This document shows, in pieces, positions 37,645-47,668 of a DNA stretch of 64,000 bases; positions within the stretch are counted from its first letter, which is position 1, and each line of letters begins with the position of its first letter. A program made the translations under genes and the position numbers. The DNA is from CAVWUA01 sp963758025 (lineage in GTDB: Bacteria; Planctomycetota; Planctomycetia; Isosphaerales; Isosphaeraceae): assembly GCA_963758025.1 (NCBI GenBank), contig CAVWUA010000022.1, forward strand, positions 1-64,000. The letters run 5' to 3'. The notes under the pieces are model-generated. The model made no database searches. It was not told the origin of the DNA and saw nothing but the letters and a program-made list of their open reading frames with translations.

Positions 37645-39328
37645 TTACGCGCCTTCGGGGTTGGGGGAGGGAGCGAACCGCTCGTTGGCGATCTGCTGGA
37701 GCCGCCGCAGGTCGAGCTTTCCGGTGCCGAGGACCGGCAGGTGATCCACGTGGATGAAGTCCTCGGCCGAGGGAATCCAGAGTTTCGGCAAGGTGCCCGC
37801 CGCCAGCTCGTGATAGACCTGATCCGGCTCCTTCGGCAGATCCGAATAGATCACCACCAGGCGCTCGCCTCGCTTGTGGTCGGCCACCGACGTGACCGCC
37901 ACGTGGGCCTCGCCGTCGCCGGCCACCTCCAGGATGGCGGACTCGACCCGTTCGTGGGGGACCATCTCGCCGCCGATCTTCGAGAACCGGCTCAGGCGTC
38001 CGGTGATCGACAGGAACCCGTCGTTGTCGAACAGGCCGAGGTCGCCGGTCGAATACCAACCCTCCTGAAGCACCCGGGCGGTCGCCTCGGGCTGGTTCAG
38101 GTACTCCTTCATGACCTGCGGCCCCTTGACCTGCACGATCCCCTCGGTCCCTCGGGGAAGGACCGCGCCGGTGTCGGGATCGACGGTGCGGATCGCGGTG
38201 CCGGGCAAGGGCATGCCCACGGTTCCGGGCCGGTTGGCGGAGACGGTCCGGCCGTCGGGCGTCGTCTTCCGCTGCGGCAGGTTCACCGCGACGACCGGCC
38301 CGGTCTCGGTGCAGCCGTAGCCTTCCAGCGGCTCGATCTTGAGCTTCTCGCGGATCTGCGCCGCGAGCTCCGGCTTGAGCTTCTCGGCCCCCAGGACCGG
38401 CAGGCGCATGGTGGCGAACTGCTCGGCGTCGCAGCGGTGGACGTAGCCCTCGCATGAACGTCGGCGTGCCGAAGAGGATGGTCGCCCCGTGCTCCTGGCA
38501 GAGGTTCCCGACGATCCGCGCATCGAGCGGGTTGAAGTGATAGACCCCCTTGAACCCCAGGCTAAGGACCGTCCAGATCGTCACGGTGAACCCGAACGAG
38601 TGGAAGAACGGCAGGATGCCGAGAACGACCTCGTCGGGGTTCAGGTCCACGGCGGCGTCGATCTGATGGACGTTGCTGAGGACGTTCCCGTGGGTCAGCA
38701 CGACCCCCTTCGGCTGGCCGGTCGAGCCCGAGGTGAAGATGAGGGTCGCCGTCTTGTCGAGCGAATCCCCGCGCAGGCCGGGCAAGAACGCCCCCATCGC
38801 GGCGATCGGCACGCCCCGCGCGACCGCCGCCGCCCAGACCTTGTCGGCGGTCGTCACCTTCCTGGGGATGTCCTCCAGGTAGAGCAAGGTCCCCTTGGGG
38901 GTCAGCTTGAACTTGTCGATCGCCTTGCGAGAGGTCAGGACGTGCGTGATCCCGCTCTGGTCGATCGAGGCGTCGAGCACCTCCTGCCCGGCCGTATAGT
39001 TGAGATTGACCGGCACCTTGCCCCAGAGCGCCAGGGCGATGTTCGCCACCGCCGCCGGGACCGTCGGCGGGATGAACAGCCCGACATTGGGCGCATCGCC
39101 GAGCGCCCTCGACAGCACCCGGCCCAGGGCGAGCGCCCGCAGGAACGTCTCGCCGTAGGTCAAGGACGTCCGCGTGCTATCGGCCATCGCGGGCTTTGTG
39201 CGACACCGACGCGCCACGTGAACGAACGTCCTCGGGAGCGATCGCCAGTGTTTCGGCAAGGGGGACAGGGGGAAGTCGGGCGCGACCTCCGCCGTCTCGG
39301 CGGTTCTCGTGGCGGTTTCCAAGCTCAT
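37645..39328 (-). CDS. AMP-dependent acyl-CoA/acyl-ACP synthetase (one frameshift)
   Basis: About 560 residues. The adenylate-forming signature is TLIFTSGSTGQPKGVVLTHGN, with later core motifs LEGYGCTETGPVVAVN, YSTGDLGLFDNDGFLSITGR and the C-terminal catalytic lysine region LPVLGTGKLDLRRLQ. The overall similarity is to the synthetase half of Aas (2-acylglycerophosphoethanolamine acyltransferase) and FadD-like enzymes, which activate fatty acids with ATP. A +1 shift near 38,450 interrupts GTPTFMRGY. The gene is divergent from an acyl-CoA dehydrogenase gene 240 bases away, so both may share a regulatory region and serve fatty-acid metabolism. Confidence 0.85.
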
Positions 39329-39569
39329 GCGGCGGCTCTCGGGGACCCGTGGGGGACCGGTATCGACGTGGCGTAATTTGGCTTACGACCCGATGGGAGA
39401 TCTATCGCGTTAATCTACGCGACGGATGCCCCCTTCGCAACCGGAAGCCGTCACGCGAGTTCCCGCGACGCCCTTTCTCCAAAGCCCGGTCGCGATAGAA
39501 TACCGATAGACCATCTCTCCATCCTTCCGGCCGCGCACGGACCGGTCCACCATTTTCCAGGAGGGTGCC

Positions 39570-41406
39570 ATGTCGATCACGGCCCCCGAACCGTCACGGA
39601 CGCCTCGGCCGAGGCCGAACGCGCAGCGGCAGATGCGGCAGGCGGAGGAACTGCTGTTCTCCGGCCCGTCGCGGTCGGGGTTCGCCAAGGCCCTCTTCCG
39701 GGGCGAGTTCCGCGGCGACGTGCTCTTCCCCTACCCCGAGCTGCCCCCGGACGAGCAGGCCGAGGCCGACGAGGCCGTCGCGGCGGTCCGGCGCGTTCGC
39801 CGACGAGCACATCGACGCGGCGGCGATCGACCGCGAGGCCGACATCCCCGCCGTCGGTGATCCAGGGGCTGGCGAAGCTCGGCGTGCTCGGCATGACCGC
39901 GCCGAAGGAGTTCGGCGGGCGGGGGTTCTCGCAGTCGCAGTATTGCCGGATCATGGAGGTGATCGGCGGCCATGATGCCTCGACGGCCGTGTTCGTCAAC
40001 GCCCACCACTCGATCGGCATCCGCGCCCTGCTCCTGTTCGGCACCGCCCGAGCAGAAGGCGAGTGGCTCCCGCCGCTGGCCCGAGGGCGAGAAGCTCGCG
40101 GCGTTCGCCCTGACCGAGGAGCAGGCCGGGCTCCGACGCGTCGAACGTCCAGACGACCGCCACGCCCGACCGACGACGGCCAGACGTACACGCCTCAACG
40201 GCACGCAAGCGTTACATCACCAACGGCGCGATCGCCGACGTGCTGACGGTGATGGCCCGCACGCCCGACCCGAAGGGGGGCGAGTCGAAGGTCACCGCGT
40301 TCCTCGTCACGCCCGACATGCCGGGCTTCGAGGTCGTCGAGGCCCGGATGCCCAAGTGCGGCATCCGGGGCACGGCCACCGCGACGCCTGGCCTTCCACG
40401 ACATGCCGGTCCCCGCCGCGAACATCCTCGGCCCGCTGGGCAAGGGGCTGAAGGTCGCCCTGACGGTCCTCGACTTCGGCCGCACGACCTTCGGCGCGAG
40501 CTGCACCGGGGCCGTCGAAGGCCTGCCTCGCCGCCGCCGTCCGCCACGCCAACCGCCGCCGCCAGTTCGGCCGGCCGCTGGCCGAGCTGGAGCTGGTCAA
40601 GAAGAAGATCGCCTTCATCGCCGCCACGACCTACGCGATGGAGGCCACGACCTACGAGACCGCCGCCCTGATCGACCGCGGCGCCGAGGACTACATGCTC
40701 GAGACGGCCATCCTGAAGGTCTTCTCGACCGAGGCCCTCTGGCAGAGCGGTGTACGAGACCCTCCAGGTCCACGGCGGCCAGGGGTACTTCACCGACGAG
40801 CCCTACGAGCGCATGATGCGCGACGCCCGGATCAACACGATCGGCGAGGGGGCCAACGAGGTCCTCAAGGCGTTCATCGCCCTGGTCGGCATGCGCGACA
40901 TCGGCGAGGGGTTCAAGGCGACCCTGCACGGCTTGAAGTCCCCCTCGAAGGCCCTGCCGACCGCCTGGCGATTCGGACGCGAGCGGGTCGGCCGCCTGTC
41001 CAACGCCCGCACATCCCCGTCTCCCACCCCGACCTGCAACCCGCCGCGCACGCCCTGGCGAGGCGCGTCGACGCGGTTCTCCCGGACGATCGAGCGCGTC
41101 CTCTTCCGCTGGAACGCCCGTTATCACCTATCCCGAAACCCCCAGGACGTGATCCGGCCGCAGCTCGATCAGGAACGGATCGCCGACGCCGCGATCGCCC
41201 TCTACACGGCGTCGTGTACCCTCGCCCGGCTCGACCACGACCTGTCCCGAAGCGAGACCTCCGACGCCGACCGCGCCGCGGGCCGGCTCTACCTGAAGAT
41301 GGCGAACCGACGATTCGATCAGGCACTCCACGACCTGTCCTCGAACGACGATCCCGCCACCCTCCATGCCGCCGACGCGGCCTTGAATTCAAACCGTGAT
41401 GGGTGA
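39570..41406 (+). CDS. Acyl-CoA dehydrogenase, heavily frameshifted
   Basis: About 605 residues spread over all three frames with at least ten shifts between 39,790 and 41,075. Recognisable pieces in order are: KLGVLGMTAPKEFGGRGFSQ, LAAFALTEEQAG, FLVTPDMPGFEVVEARMPK, LDFGRTTFGASC, FGRPLAELELVKKKIAFIAA, LQVHGGQGYFTDEPYERMMRDARI and TIGEGANEVLKAFI. These are the FAD- and substrate-binding segments of the family; the long C-terminal extension (ARYHLSRNPQDVIRPQ...) resembles very-long-chain type enzymes. The family oxidises acyl-CoA thioesters to enoyl-CoA. The density of shifts is far above that of the neighbouring genes, so it is either a true pseudogene or poorly assembled. Confidence 0.75.
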
Positions 41407-41425
41407 TCGACTTCACGCGATTGGA

Positions 41426-41911
41426 TCAATCGCCGCAAGGATCAATCTCTCCGATCGGAACGTCGAGTGCGCGAGCGATCTTTTGCAGAGTCATGTTCGT
41501 GGGACTGTGCTCGGCGTTCTCCAGACGGCTGACATGGCTCTGAGGCAAGCCCGCCTGGTCCGCTAACTGAGTCTGAGTCAGGCCTGCTTCCTTTCGGAGT
41601 TCGCGAATCTTCTGCCCCACATGTCCCTTCCAAGCCTTGAGACCTCGTGCAAGAGATTCATCGCTATCAAGAGGCAGAGGCTTCGTGGTGATTGGGAGTT
41701 GAGCGAAGATCTCCTCCATAGCGCGGCGGATACTTCGCTGTTCCTCTGGGTCATCCGTCTTGCGCCATTCCTGGAGCAACTCGAAAAGGTCGTCGCGATC
41801 GGCCTTGGGTAAGGTCCCAATGCGATCGATCAGGATTGTTAAGGCCAAGATGGCGGACTTGACGGTATCCGGCAAGCAATCATACGTCTCATGCAACTCG
41901 CTGGTCAGCAT
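41426..41911 (-). CDS. HigA-like antitoxin / XRE transcription regulator
   Basis: An intact 161-residue protein. The C-terminal half is an XRE-type helix-turn-helix (IRELRKEAGLTQTQLADQAGLPQSHVSRLENAEHSPTNMTLQKIARAL). The N-terminal 85 residues are helical and probably serve in toxin binding or dimerisation. It lies downstream of a small toxin-like gene on the same strand, the order typical of HigBA pairs, and should repress its own operon while neutralising the toxin. Base composition is poorer in G and C than the neighbourhood. Confidence 0.75.
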   Translation of the reverse strand: MLTSELHETYDCLPDTVKSAILALTILIDRIGTLPKADRDDLFELLQEWRKTDDPEEQRSIRRAMEEIFAQLPITTKPLPLDSDESLARGLKAWKGHVGQKIRELRKEAGLTQTQLADQAGLPQSHVSRLENAEHSPTNMTLQKIARALDVPIGEIDPCGD

Positions 41912-42004
41912 GTTGTCCTCGTTTTCATTCCTTAAGCCACCTGAACCGAGCGGCTTTGCTTCGATGGGGTCACGGCTCGCCCACGCCTGCTCAATGGGAA
42001 TGAC

Positions 42005-42415
42005 TCAAGAGTCGGGAGGATAGGCCTCCAGATAAAGACGCATTCGGCGCCGCATGGTGATCCGATCTCCAACAGGAGTCGGACCGTTATTTTCTTTCTT
42101 GATCGTACCAAGAATGACAATATTTCGCTTTTTCTTATATATAAAATAGAACACGCGCACATTTATATTGTGTAATATACCGCCTTTGTCCCGAATCTCG
42201 AAAAACTCTTCGATGGGGCGCACATCAATTGTCACGCTATGCGATGGATCGTCTTGCCGCGCCAGTTCGCGGACCTGTTCCGCCATGTGATTGTACTGGT
42301 CTTTATTCAGAATCGACATTGCCTCCTCAAACGCCCTGTTGAGGATCTCAACATTCCACAAATATCCAGGGTACGGACCACCACCTTCTTTTACGCCAAT
42401 TTTCATTTCTTTCAT
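42005..42415 (-). CDS. HigB/RelE-superfamily toxin-like protein
   Basis: A 136-residue protein from ATG 42415 (MKEMKIGVKEGG); an alternative ATG at 42454 adds 13 residues. The core SVTIDVRPIEEFFEIRDKGGILHNINVRVFYFIYKKKRNIVILGTIKKENN has the beta-sheet pattern of RelE/HigB-type ribosome-dependent RNases, with the basic C-terminus (MRRRMRLYLEAYPP). The toxin function is inferred from this pattern and from the HTH antitoxin-like gene 93 bases downstream. AT-rich codons such as AAA, ATA and TTT set it apart from its neighbours and suggest recent arrival. Confidence 0.65.
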   Translation of the reverse strand: MKEMKIGVKEGGGPYPGYLWNVEILNRAFEEAMSILNKDQYNHMAEQVRELARQDDPSHSVTIDVRPIEEFFEIRDKGGILHNINVRVFYFIYKKKRNIVILGTIKKENNGPTPVGDRITMRRRMRLYLEAYPPDS

Positions 42416-42826
42416 TCTGAAATATCCCCCCGTGGACAGCATGCCATGATCCACGACTACATAATATACAACGAAATGATCCAGTCAAGGGGAATATGCA
42501 AAAGCGGAATGCAAGACGAGAACTTTCGAAACGGAACGGCACCGGTGCAGTCGGCGAGCTTTTCAATTTCGAGGCAGTGTCCCCCGCAAAATCGGGAGCA
42601 GTCCAACCGCCGCGACGCGGGACGTCCCTGCCGAATTCCCTCTTTAAGATAAGATCCTCGCGCATCCGTCCATTCCGCCGGTTGTCTGACGCGGGCCTCG
42701 AAGACCTTGCTTTTTTAGAGACTTGTGGCCCGAAAACCGTGAGATGTACTAGGTTAAACAATGGAGCGGCAACGCCCGGCGGAATGCCCGCAATGGAACC
42801 GGAAGCGCACTCAAGGATGCGAATCA
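42416..42826. other. Intergenic region between toxin and kinase genes
   Basis: About 410 bases between divergent genes with no supported gene. It must hold the toxin-antitoxin promoter on its left side. The frames here lack similarity. Composition returns to GC-rich by about 42,550. Confidence 0.45.
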
Positions 42827-44035
42827 ATGAGATCCGCGATTCGGCTGGTCTGTGCCGATTGTCTGCGTAGCGTGGAGCGTGTCGAGGAGAGCCCATCGCC
42901 CCTTCCCACGACCTGCGTGTATTGTGGCGGACCGGTCGAGCGGCAGCCGACCGACTCGACCGAGGAGTTCGAGACGCCGCTGTCGCTGGAGCTGACCCCC
43001 GAGGAGGAATCGCGCTGGATCGCGCCGCCGACGAGCCGCTTGCTCAAGAGCGTGGGTCGGTTCCAGCTCCGCGAGATTCTCGGCGGCGGCGGGTTTGGCC
43101 ACGTGTACAAGGCGTATGACCCGCGGCTCGACCGCGACGTGGCCTTGAAGGTGCTCAAGGACACGCATCCGACGACCCGCGTGATGGAGCGTTTCTTCCG
43201 CGAGGCCCGCGCCGCGGCGCAGCTCGACCACCCGAACATCGTCCCGTTGCTCGATGCCGGCCGCGACGACGGCCGCTGCTGGATCGCCTATCAGTACGTC
43301 GAGGGCCAGACCCTGGGCCGGGTCCGCGACTTCGACGGCGTCAACTTTGAAGGTGCGGCGCGGGTCGCGCAGATCCTGGCGGAGGCTCTCGACCACGCCC
43401 ACCGCCGGGGCGTCTTCCACCGCGACGTGAAACCTTCCAACGTGATTCTCGAAGAATCCGGCCGTCCCCGCCTGATCGACTTCGGCCTGGCGCGACGGCT
43501 GGGGCTGGAGCCGACCCTCACCTTCGAGGGCACGATTCTCGGCACCCCGGCCTACATGAGCCCGGAGCAGGCAGCGGGCCGCAGTCATGTGGCCGACGCC
43601 CAGAGCGATATCTACAGCCTCGGCGTCGTGCTCTACGAGCTCCTGTGCAACCGCCGACCGGCCGACCTGCCCAGCAGCATCCCCGCGTGGCGGGCCGAGG
43701 CGCAGGGGCCACCCCCTCCCCCCCGGAGCGTGAACCGTCGCGTGCCCCGCCCGCTCGACGCGATTTGCCGCAAAGCCCTGGCCCTGGACCCCGCCGACCG
43801 CTATCCCGACGCGCGCAGCCTGGCCGACGATCTCGGCCGCTGGATCACCCGTCGTCAGGGGGCCGCCACGCGTCGTAAACTCATGATTGGTGCCTCGATC
43901 CTGCTGCTCGTTCCGGCGACCGTGCTGGCCACCCTCACCTGGTCGCGCTCGCCGGGCGAGCCCGTCGCGGCCGATCCACCGGAGGTCCATCATCCCGGGA
44001 ACCCGACCGCGGTGATGACCCGGATCGATTCGTGA
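42827..44035 (+). CDS. Zinc-ribbon Ser/Thr protein kinase with C-terminal membrane anchor
   Basis: An intact 402-residue Hanks-type kinase. The N-terminus has a four-cysteine zinc ribbon (CADC ... CVYCGG). The kinase core shows LGGGGFGHVYKAYDPRL, VALKVL lysine, HRDVKPSNVIL and DFGLARRL, then GTPAYMSPEQAAG. One membrane helix near the C-terminus (KLMIGASILLLVPATVLATLTW) leaves a tail of about 35 residues outside. ATG 42827 was chosen because AAGGA precedes it by nine bases. Substrate is unknown. No PASTA or sensor domain follows the membrane helix. Confidence 0.9.
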   Translation: MRSAIRLVCADCLRSVERVEESPSPLPTTCVYCGGPVERQPTDSTEEFETPLSLELTPEEESRWIAPPTSRLLKSVGRFQLREILGGGGFGHVYKAYDPRLDRDVALKVLKDTHPTTRVMERFFREARAAAQLDHPNIVPLLDAGRDDGRCWIAYQYVEGQTLGRVRDFDGVNFEGAARVAQILAEALDHAHRRGVFHRDVKPSNVILEESGRPRLIDFGLARRLGLEPTLTFEGTILGTPAYMSPEQAAGRSHVADAQSDIYSLGVVLYELLCNRRPADLPSSIPAWRAEAQGPPPPPRSVNRRVPRPLDAICRKALALDPADRYPDARSLADDLGRWITRRQGAATRRKLMIGASILLLVPATVLATLTWSRSPGEPVAADPPEVHHPGNPTAVMTRIDS

Positions 44036-44194
44036 GCCGCGTCCCGCCATCTTCTCAGCCCATCCCCACCCTGAACCGCCAGGAGAGGCGGGTCAACCTG
44101 CCTCCCGATAGTGATACAGACGCCCGAGGCCCGCACCGCGCTGGATGGATTCGGAGATAAGCCACGGAACAAGAACGCGGAATGAGGACGTATC

Positions 44195-44229
44195 GCACGC
44201 GACGGAGCCCTGAAATCTCCGTCGCGTGC
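44195..44229. terminator. Bidirectional hairpin terminator
   Basis: Perfect 13-base inverted repeat (GCACGCGACGGAG at 44195-44207, CTCCGTCGCGTGC at 44217-44229) with a 9-base loop. It lies between the convergent kinase gene (stop 44035) and the ammonium transporter gene (stop 44266). No T-run on either side. Confidence 0.65.
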
Positions 44230-44265
44230 CACATCCACTCCACCGGCCGGATCAAACCGTCCGGG

Positions 44266-45700
44266 TCAGACGCGGACCGTCTCATCCTCGGGCGTGACGG
44301 CCATCTCGCTCAGTAACGGCAAGGGGCGTTGGATCGGCGTGCCGAGCATCAGCTCGCCCACGCCCATCAAGTAGCCACGCTCGCCGTGCTGGGTGAGGTC
44401 GAGACCCACTTCTTCTTCCTCGGTCGTCACGCGGAGACCGATCACCGCATCGACCAGCTTCAGGATGACGAAGGTCGTGATGAAGCTATAACCGCCGGCC
44501 GCGATAACGGAGATCGCCTGGCTGACAAGCTGGCCGGGGTTGCCGTAAAAGAGCCCGTTGACGTCGTTGGAGATTCCCGCGCGGGCCAGCAAGCCAACCG
44601 CCAGGGCACCGAACGCGCCCCCGACGCCGTGAACGCCGAAGACGTCGAGCGAGTCGTCATAGCCGAGCTTGCCCTTCAGCAGAATCGCGCCGTAGCAGAC
44701 GACACAGACGAGAAGTCCGATCGCGACGGCCCCCAACGGCTCGACGAACCCGGCCGCCGGGCGTGATCGCGACGAGGCCCGCGACGGCCCCCGTGCAGGT
44801 CCCCAGGACGGTGGCCTTGCCCTTGTGATACCACTCGATCAACGACCAGCTCACGGCCGCGGCCGCCGCCGCGGTGTTCGTGTTCACGAAGGCGGCGACC
44901 GCCGACGTGCCGGCCGAAAGGGCGCTACCGGCGTTGAAGCCGAACCAGCCGAACCAGAGCAAGCCGGTGCCGAGCGCGGTCATCGTCAGGTTGTGCGGGT
45001 GCATCTCCTCCTCGTCCAACCCCTTGCGGCGGCCCACCACGAGCACGCAGCAGAGGGCCGCGACGCCGGAGATCACGTGGACGACCAGCCCGCCCGCGAA
45101 GTCGAGCGCACCGAGCTGCGTGCCGATCCACCCCCCCTTGCCCCAGACCCAGTGCGCCACGGGGTCATAGACAAACGTCGCCCAGAGCAAGGTGAAGGCC
45201 AGGTAGGCCGAGAACTTCATCCGCTCGGCGAACGCGCCCGAGATCAACGCGGGGGTGATCACCGCGAACATCAACTGATAGACCATGAACAGTTGGTGCG
45301 GGATCGTCGTGGCGTAGTCGGGGCTGGGGTCCAGCCCGACGCCCCGCAGGCCCGCCCACTCCAGACCGCCGATCAGGCCGCCGAACTTGTCCGGCCCGAA
45401 TGCCAGGCTGTAGCCGATCAACACCCACTGCAAGGCGACGAAGCCGAGCATGATGAAACTCTGCTGGAACGTCGCCAGCACGTTCTTCCGGCGCACCATG
45501 CCGCCGTAAAAGAGCCCGAGCCCCGGCGTCATCAACATCACCAGGGCGGCACAGACCAGGATGAACGCCGTATCCGCCGCGCTGATGGCCGGCGTCGCCA
45601 CGTCGGCCGCCGTCGTGACGTCCTCCGCGCGGACCACGCCCTGCCCCGCCACCATCAGCCCGAAAACGCCCAGACCGACAAGCTTGCCCCACCGCGTCAT
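44266..45700 (-). CDS. amt: Ammonium transporter (one frameshift)
   Basis: About 478 residues. It begins at ATG 45700 with a signal-like helix (LVGLGVFGLMVAGQGVVRA), then eleven membrane helices of the Amt family: FILVCAALVMLMTPGLGLFYGGMVRRKNVL, PAHWVWGKGGW-like VAHWVWGKGGW, DFAGGLVVHVISGVAAL (pore His region), GWFGFNAGSAL and the second pore histidine region DSLDVFGVHGVGGAFGALAVG. A +1 shift near 44,760 interrupts ITPAAGFVEPLGA. It moves ammonium/ammonia across the inner membrane. The C-terminal tail TTEEEEVGLDLTQHGERGY is the usual regulatory tail; no glnK gene sits next to it. Confidence 0.92.
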
Positions 45701-46179
45701 CGATGCATCTCCCCGCGCGACGCCCGAGTCGTGTCTCGGAACCGACAATCCCGAAGTCGTTCCCGACCGGCTCTCAGAACCGGCCCCGACTTCGGCCCCG
45801 TCTCCGAGAGCCTCGTCGCCACACCGAAAAATCGTCTTGGGAATCGATGAGTCAGGCACGACCCCACTCATTCGGGGAGGCGTCCAGACGCAACCAGAAC
45901 GCCAGACCGAGGAAGATTCCTCGTACGATTCTTCCTAAATTTAATGAAATTCCAGATTTAAGAAATTCCCAAGAAATTTTTTCGCCGCGGGATTTATCGC
46001 CAGACCGCCTTTTTCGTTAGCAGCTATGCCAGGAATCCGGGCACGACGATCCATACGGCAAGATTTCCCGGAACCTTCGACGGACAGTTCCTTGCGGCGC
46101 GGGTGTTGGGGCGGGTAGAGTGTCCGCCGTTGTTATGTCAAGGACTCCTGTTCACCGGCACTGCATAGGGAGGTGTTTC
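45701..46179. other. Divergent intergenic region upstream of amt and the YceI gene
   Basis: About 480 bases without a supported gene. A clearly AT-rich segment at 45,935-45,985 (including AAATTTAATGAAATTCC) is a likely promoter or regulator-binding area for one or both genes. I could not define a sigma-54 or other nitrogen-control site by eye. Confidence 0.45.
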
Positions 46180-46773
46180 GTGAAGGTGCGTGCAATCGGA
46201 ATGGCGGTCTCGGCCCTGATGATCCTGGGAATCACGGCGGCGATGGCCGCGCCGGCCTTGAAGGCGGATCAGTATCGGGTGGACCCGGTCCACTCGACGG
46301 TCCTCTTCGCCATCAAGCACATGAACGTCAGCAACACCTGGGGCCGGTTCAACGATATTTCCGGAACGTTCGCGCTCGACGAGGAGAACCCCGCCGGGAG
46401 CCAGTTCCGCTTCACGGTGAAGACCGAGAGCATCGATACCGCCAATGCCAAGCGGGATCAGCACTTGCGGAACGCGGACTTCCTGAACGCCGCGCAGTTC
46501 CCGACCATGACCTTCCAGAGCAAATCCGTCAAGAAGACCTCCGACGGCCGCTATCAGGTCGCGGGGGAGTTGACCCTGCATGGAGTCACGAAACCCTTGA
46601 CGATCACCATCGACGAGGTCGGAATCGCCAAGGACCCGATGAGCGGCGGCCAGCGCGCCGGGTTCGAGACGGAGTTCACGATCCGCCGGAGCGAGTTCGG
46701 CATGACGAACATGCTCAACATGGTGGGCGACCCGGTGCGGATCATCGTCAGCCTGGAAGGCACGCAGTCGTGA
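46180..46773 (+). CDS. YceI-family periplasmic protein
   Basis: An intact 197-residue protein. It starts at GTG 46180, seven bases after AGGGAGG. A signal peptide (MAVSALMILGITAAMAAPA) is followed by the YceI lipocalin-like barrel: YRVDPVHSTVLFAIKHMNVSNTWGRFNDISGTF, HLRNADFLNAAQFPTMTFQSKSV and GELTLHGVTKPLTITIDEVG. The family binds isoprenoid or fatty-acid-like ligands in the periplasm. The following membrane-protein gene begins 7 bases after its stop. Confidence 0.9.
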   Translation: MKVRAIGMAVSALMILGITAAMAAPALKADQYRVDPVHSTVLFAIKHMNVSNTWGRFNDISGTFALDEENPAGSQFRFTVKTESIDTANAKRDQHLRNADFLNAAQFPTMTFQSKSVKKTSDGRYQVAGELTLHGVTKPLTITIDEVGIAKDPMSGGQRAGFETEFTIRRSEFGMTNMLNMVGDPVRIIVSLEGTQS

Positions 46774-46780
46774 CCGGCCG

Positions 46781-47557
46781 ATGAGGGTCTGGCCCCTGCT
46801 GCCGGGCGTGCTGATCCCGGCGCTCGTCGCGGCGGTCGCGCTCGGACTGTCGCGACGACGCGGGTTCGCGTCGGGCGTCGGCTATCTCGCCGGCCATCTC
46901 CTGATCCGGGGCTGGCCCCCGTTCCCGCCGCTGGAGACGACCGACTGGCCCCTCAGCCTGGCGCTTGCCGCGATGGTCGTCTCCTGGCGCGAACCGATCC
47001 GGCGCCCGATCCGCGCGATCCTCCACCTGATCTTCACCGGGGCGGTGTTGTTCCTGACGCTCCGCCCCCTGATCGGACACACCTGGACCTTCCGGCAATC
47101 CGTCGCGTGGCTGGGCGGGCTGAGCCTGGCGTTGCTCGTTCTCTGGGAGGCCCTCGACACGCTGGCGGATTCTCCCGCCAGCGCGGCCTTGCCCCCGACG
47201 CTCGCGCTGATCGGCACGGCTCTGGGCCTGTCCATCGCCCTTTCCGGGAGCCTCGTTCTGGGCCGGCTCACCCTGGCCCTGGGAGCGAGCCTCGCGGCCG
47301 TCGCCGTGGGGGGACGTTGGCTCGACCGCAAAAGGGTTCACGGCGGCCTGACCGTCGCGTTCGTGCTTCTGGTCAGCCTGGGCCTCAACGGCTTTTTCTA
47401 CGCCGAGTTACCCATCACGACCGCCCTCCTCTTCTCGGTCGCGCCTCTGACCTGCGCGGTCGGTCGGCTGGAGCGTTTGCAGCGCCATGCGGCGCTCGCG
47501 GGCCTGCTCGCGGCGAGCGTCCCAGTGTGCGCGGCGGTCGCCCTGGCGATTTTGTAG
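46781..47557 (+). CDS. Integral membrane protein of unknown function
   Basis: A 258-residue protein with seven to eight hydrophobic segments (for example LPGVLIPALVAAVALGLS, LPPTLALIGTALGLSIALSG, LTVAFVLLVSLGLNGFFYAEL). There is no recognised domain. It starts 7 bases after the YceI-like gene and is probably cotranscribed with it. A hairpin at 47609-47627 follows. Confidence 0.6.
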   Translation: MRVWPLLPGVLIPALVAAVALGLSRRRGFASGVGYLAGHLLIRGWPPFPPLETTDWPLSLALAAMVVSWREPIRRPIRAILHLIFTGAVLFLTLRPLIGHTWTFRQSVAWLGGLSLALLVLWEALDTLADSPASAALPPTLALIGTALGLSIALSGSLVLGRLTLALGASLAAVAVGGRWLDRKRVHGGLTVAFVLLVSLGLNGFFYAELPITTALLFSVAPLTCAVGRLERLQRHAALAGLLAASVPVCAAVALAIL

Positions 47558-47608
47558 TACGAGTCTTTATATTTGAATTCCGAATGGCTCATGGGAGGAG
47601 TTACGCAA

Positions 47609-47627
47609 TTCGCCCCGAAGGGGCGAA
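47609..47627. terminator. Short hairpin between convergent genes
   Basis: TTCGCCCC / GGGGCGAA (8 bases each) with a GAA loop. It lies 50 bases after the membrane-protein gene and 40 bases before the end of the DUF434 gene on the other strand. The surrounding stretch is AT-rich. Confidence 0.55.
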
Positions 47628-47668
47628 AAGGAACCTGTGCAAAAATCTAAATTCAATAATTATATAAT

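Noticed and set aside
43291..43545. Small minus-strand frames inside the second kinase gene
   Set aside because: They are shadows of the kinase coding strand with no start signals or similarity.
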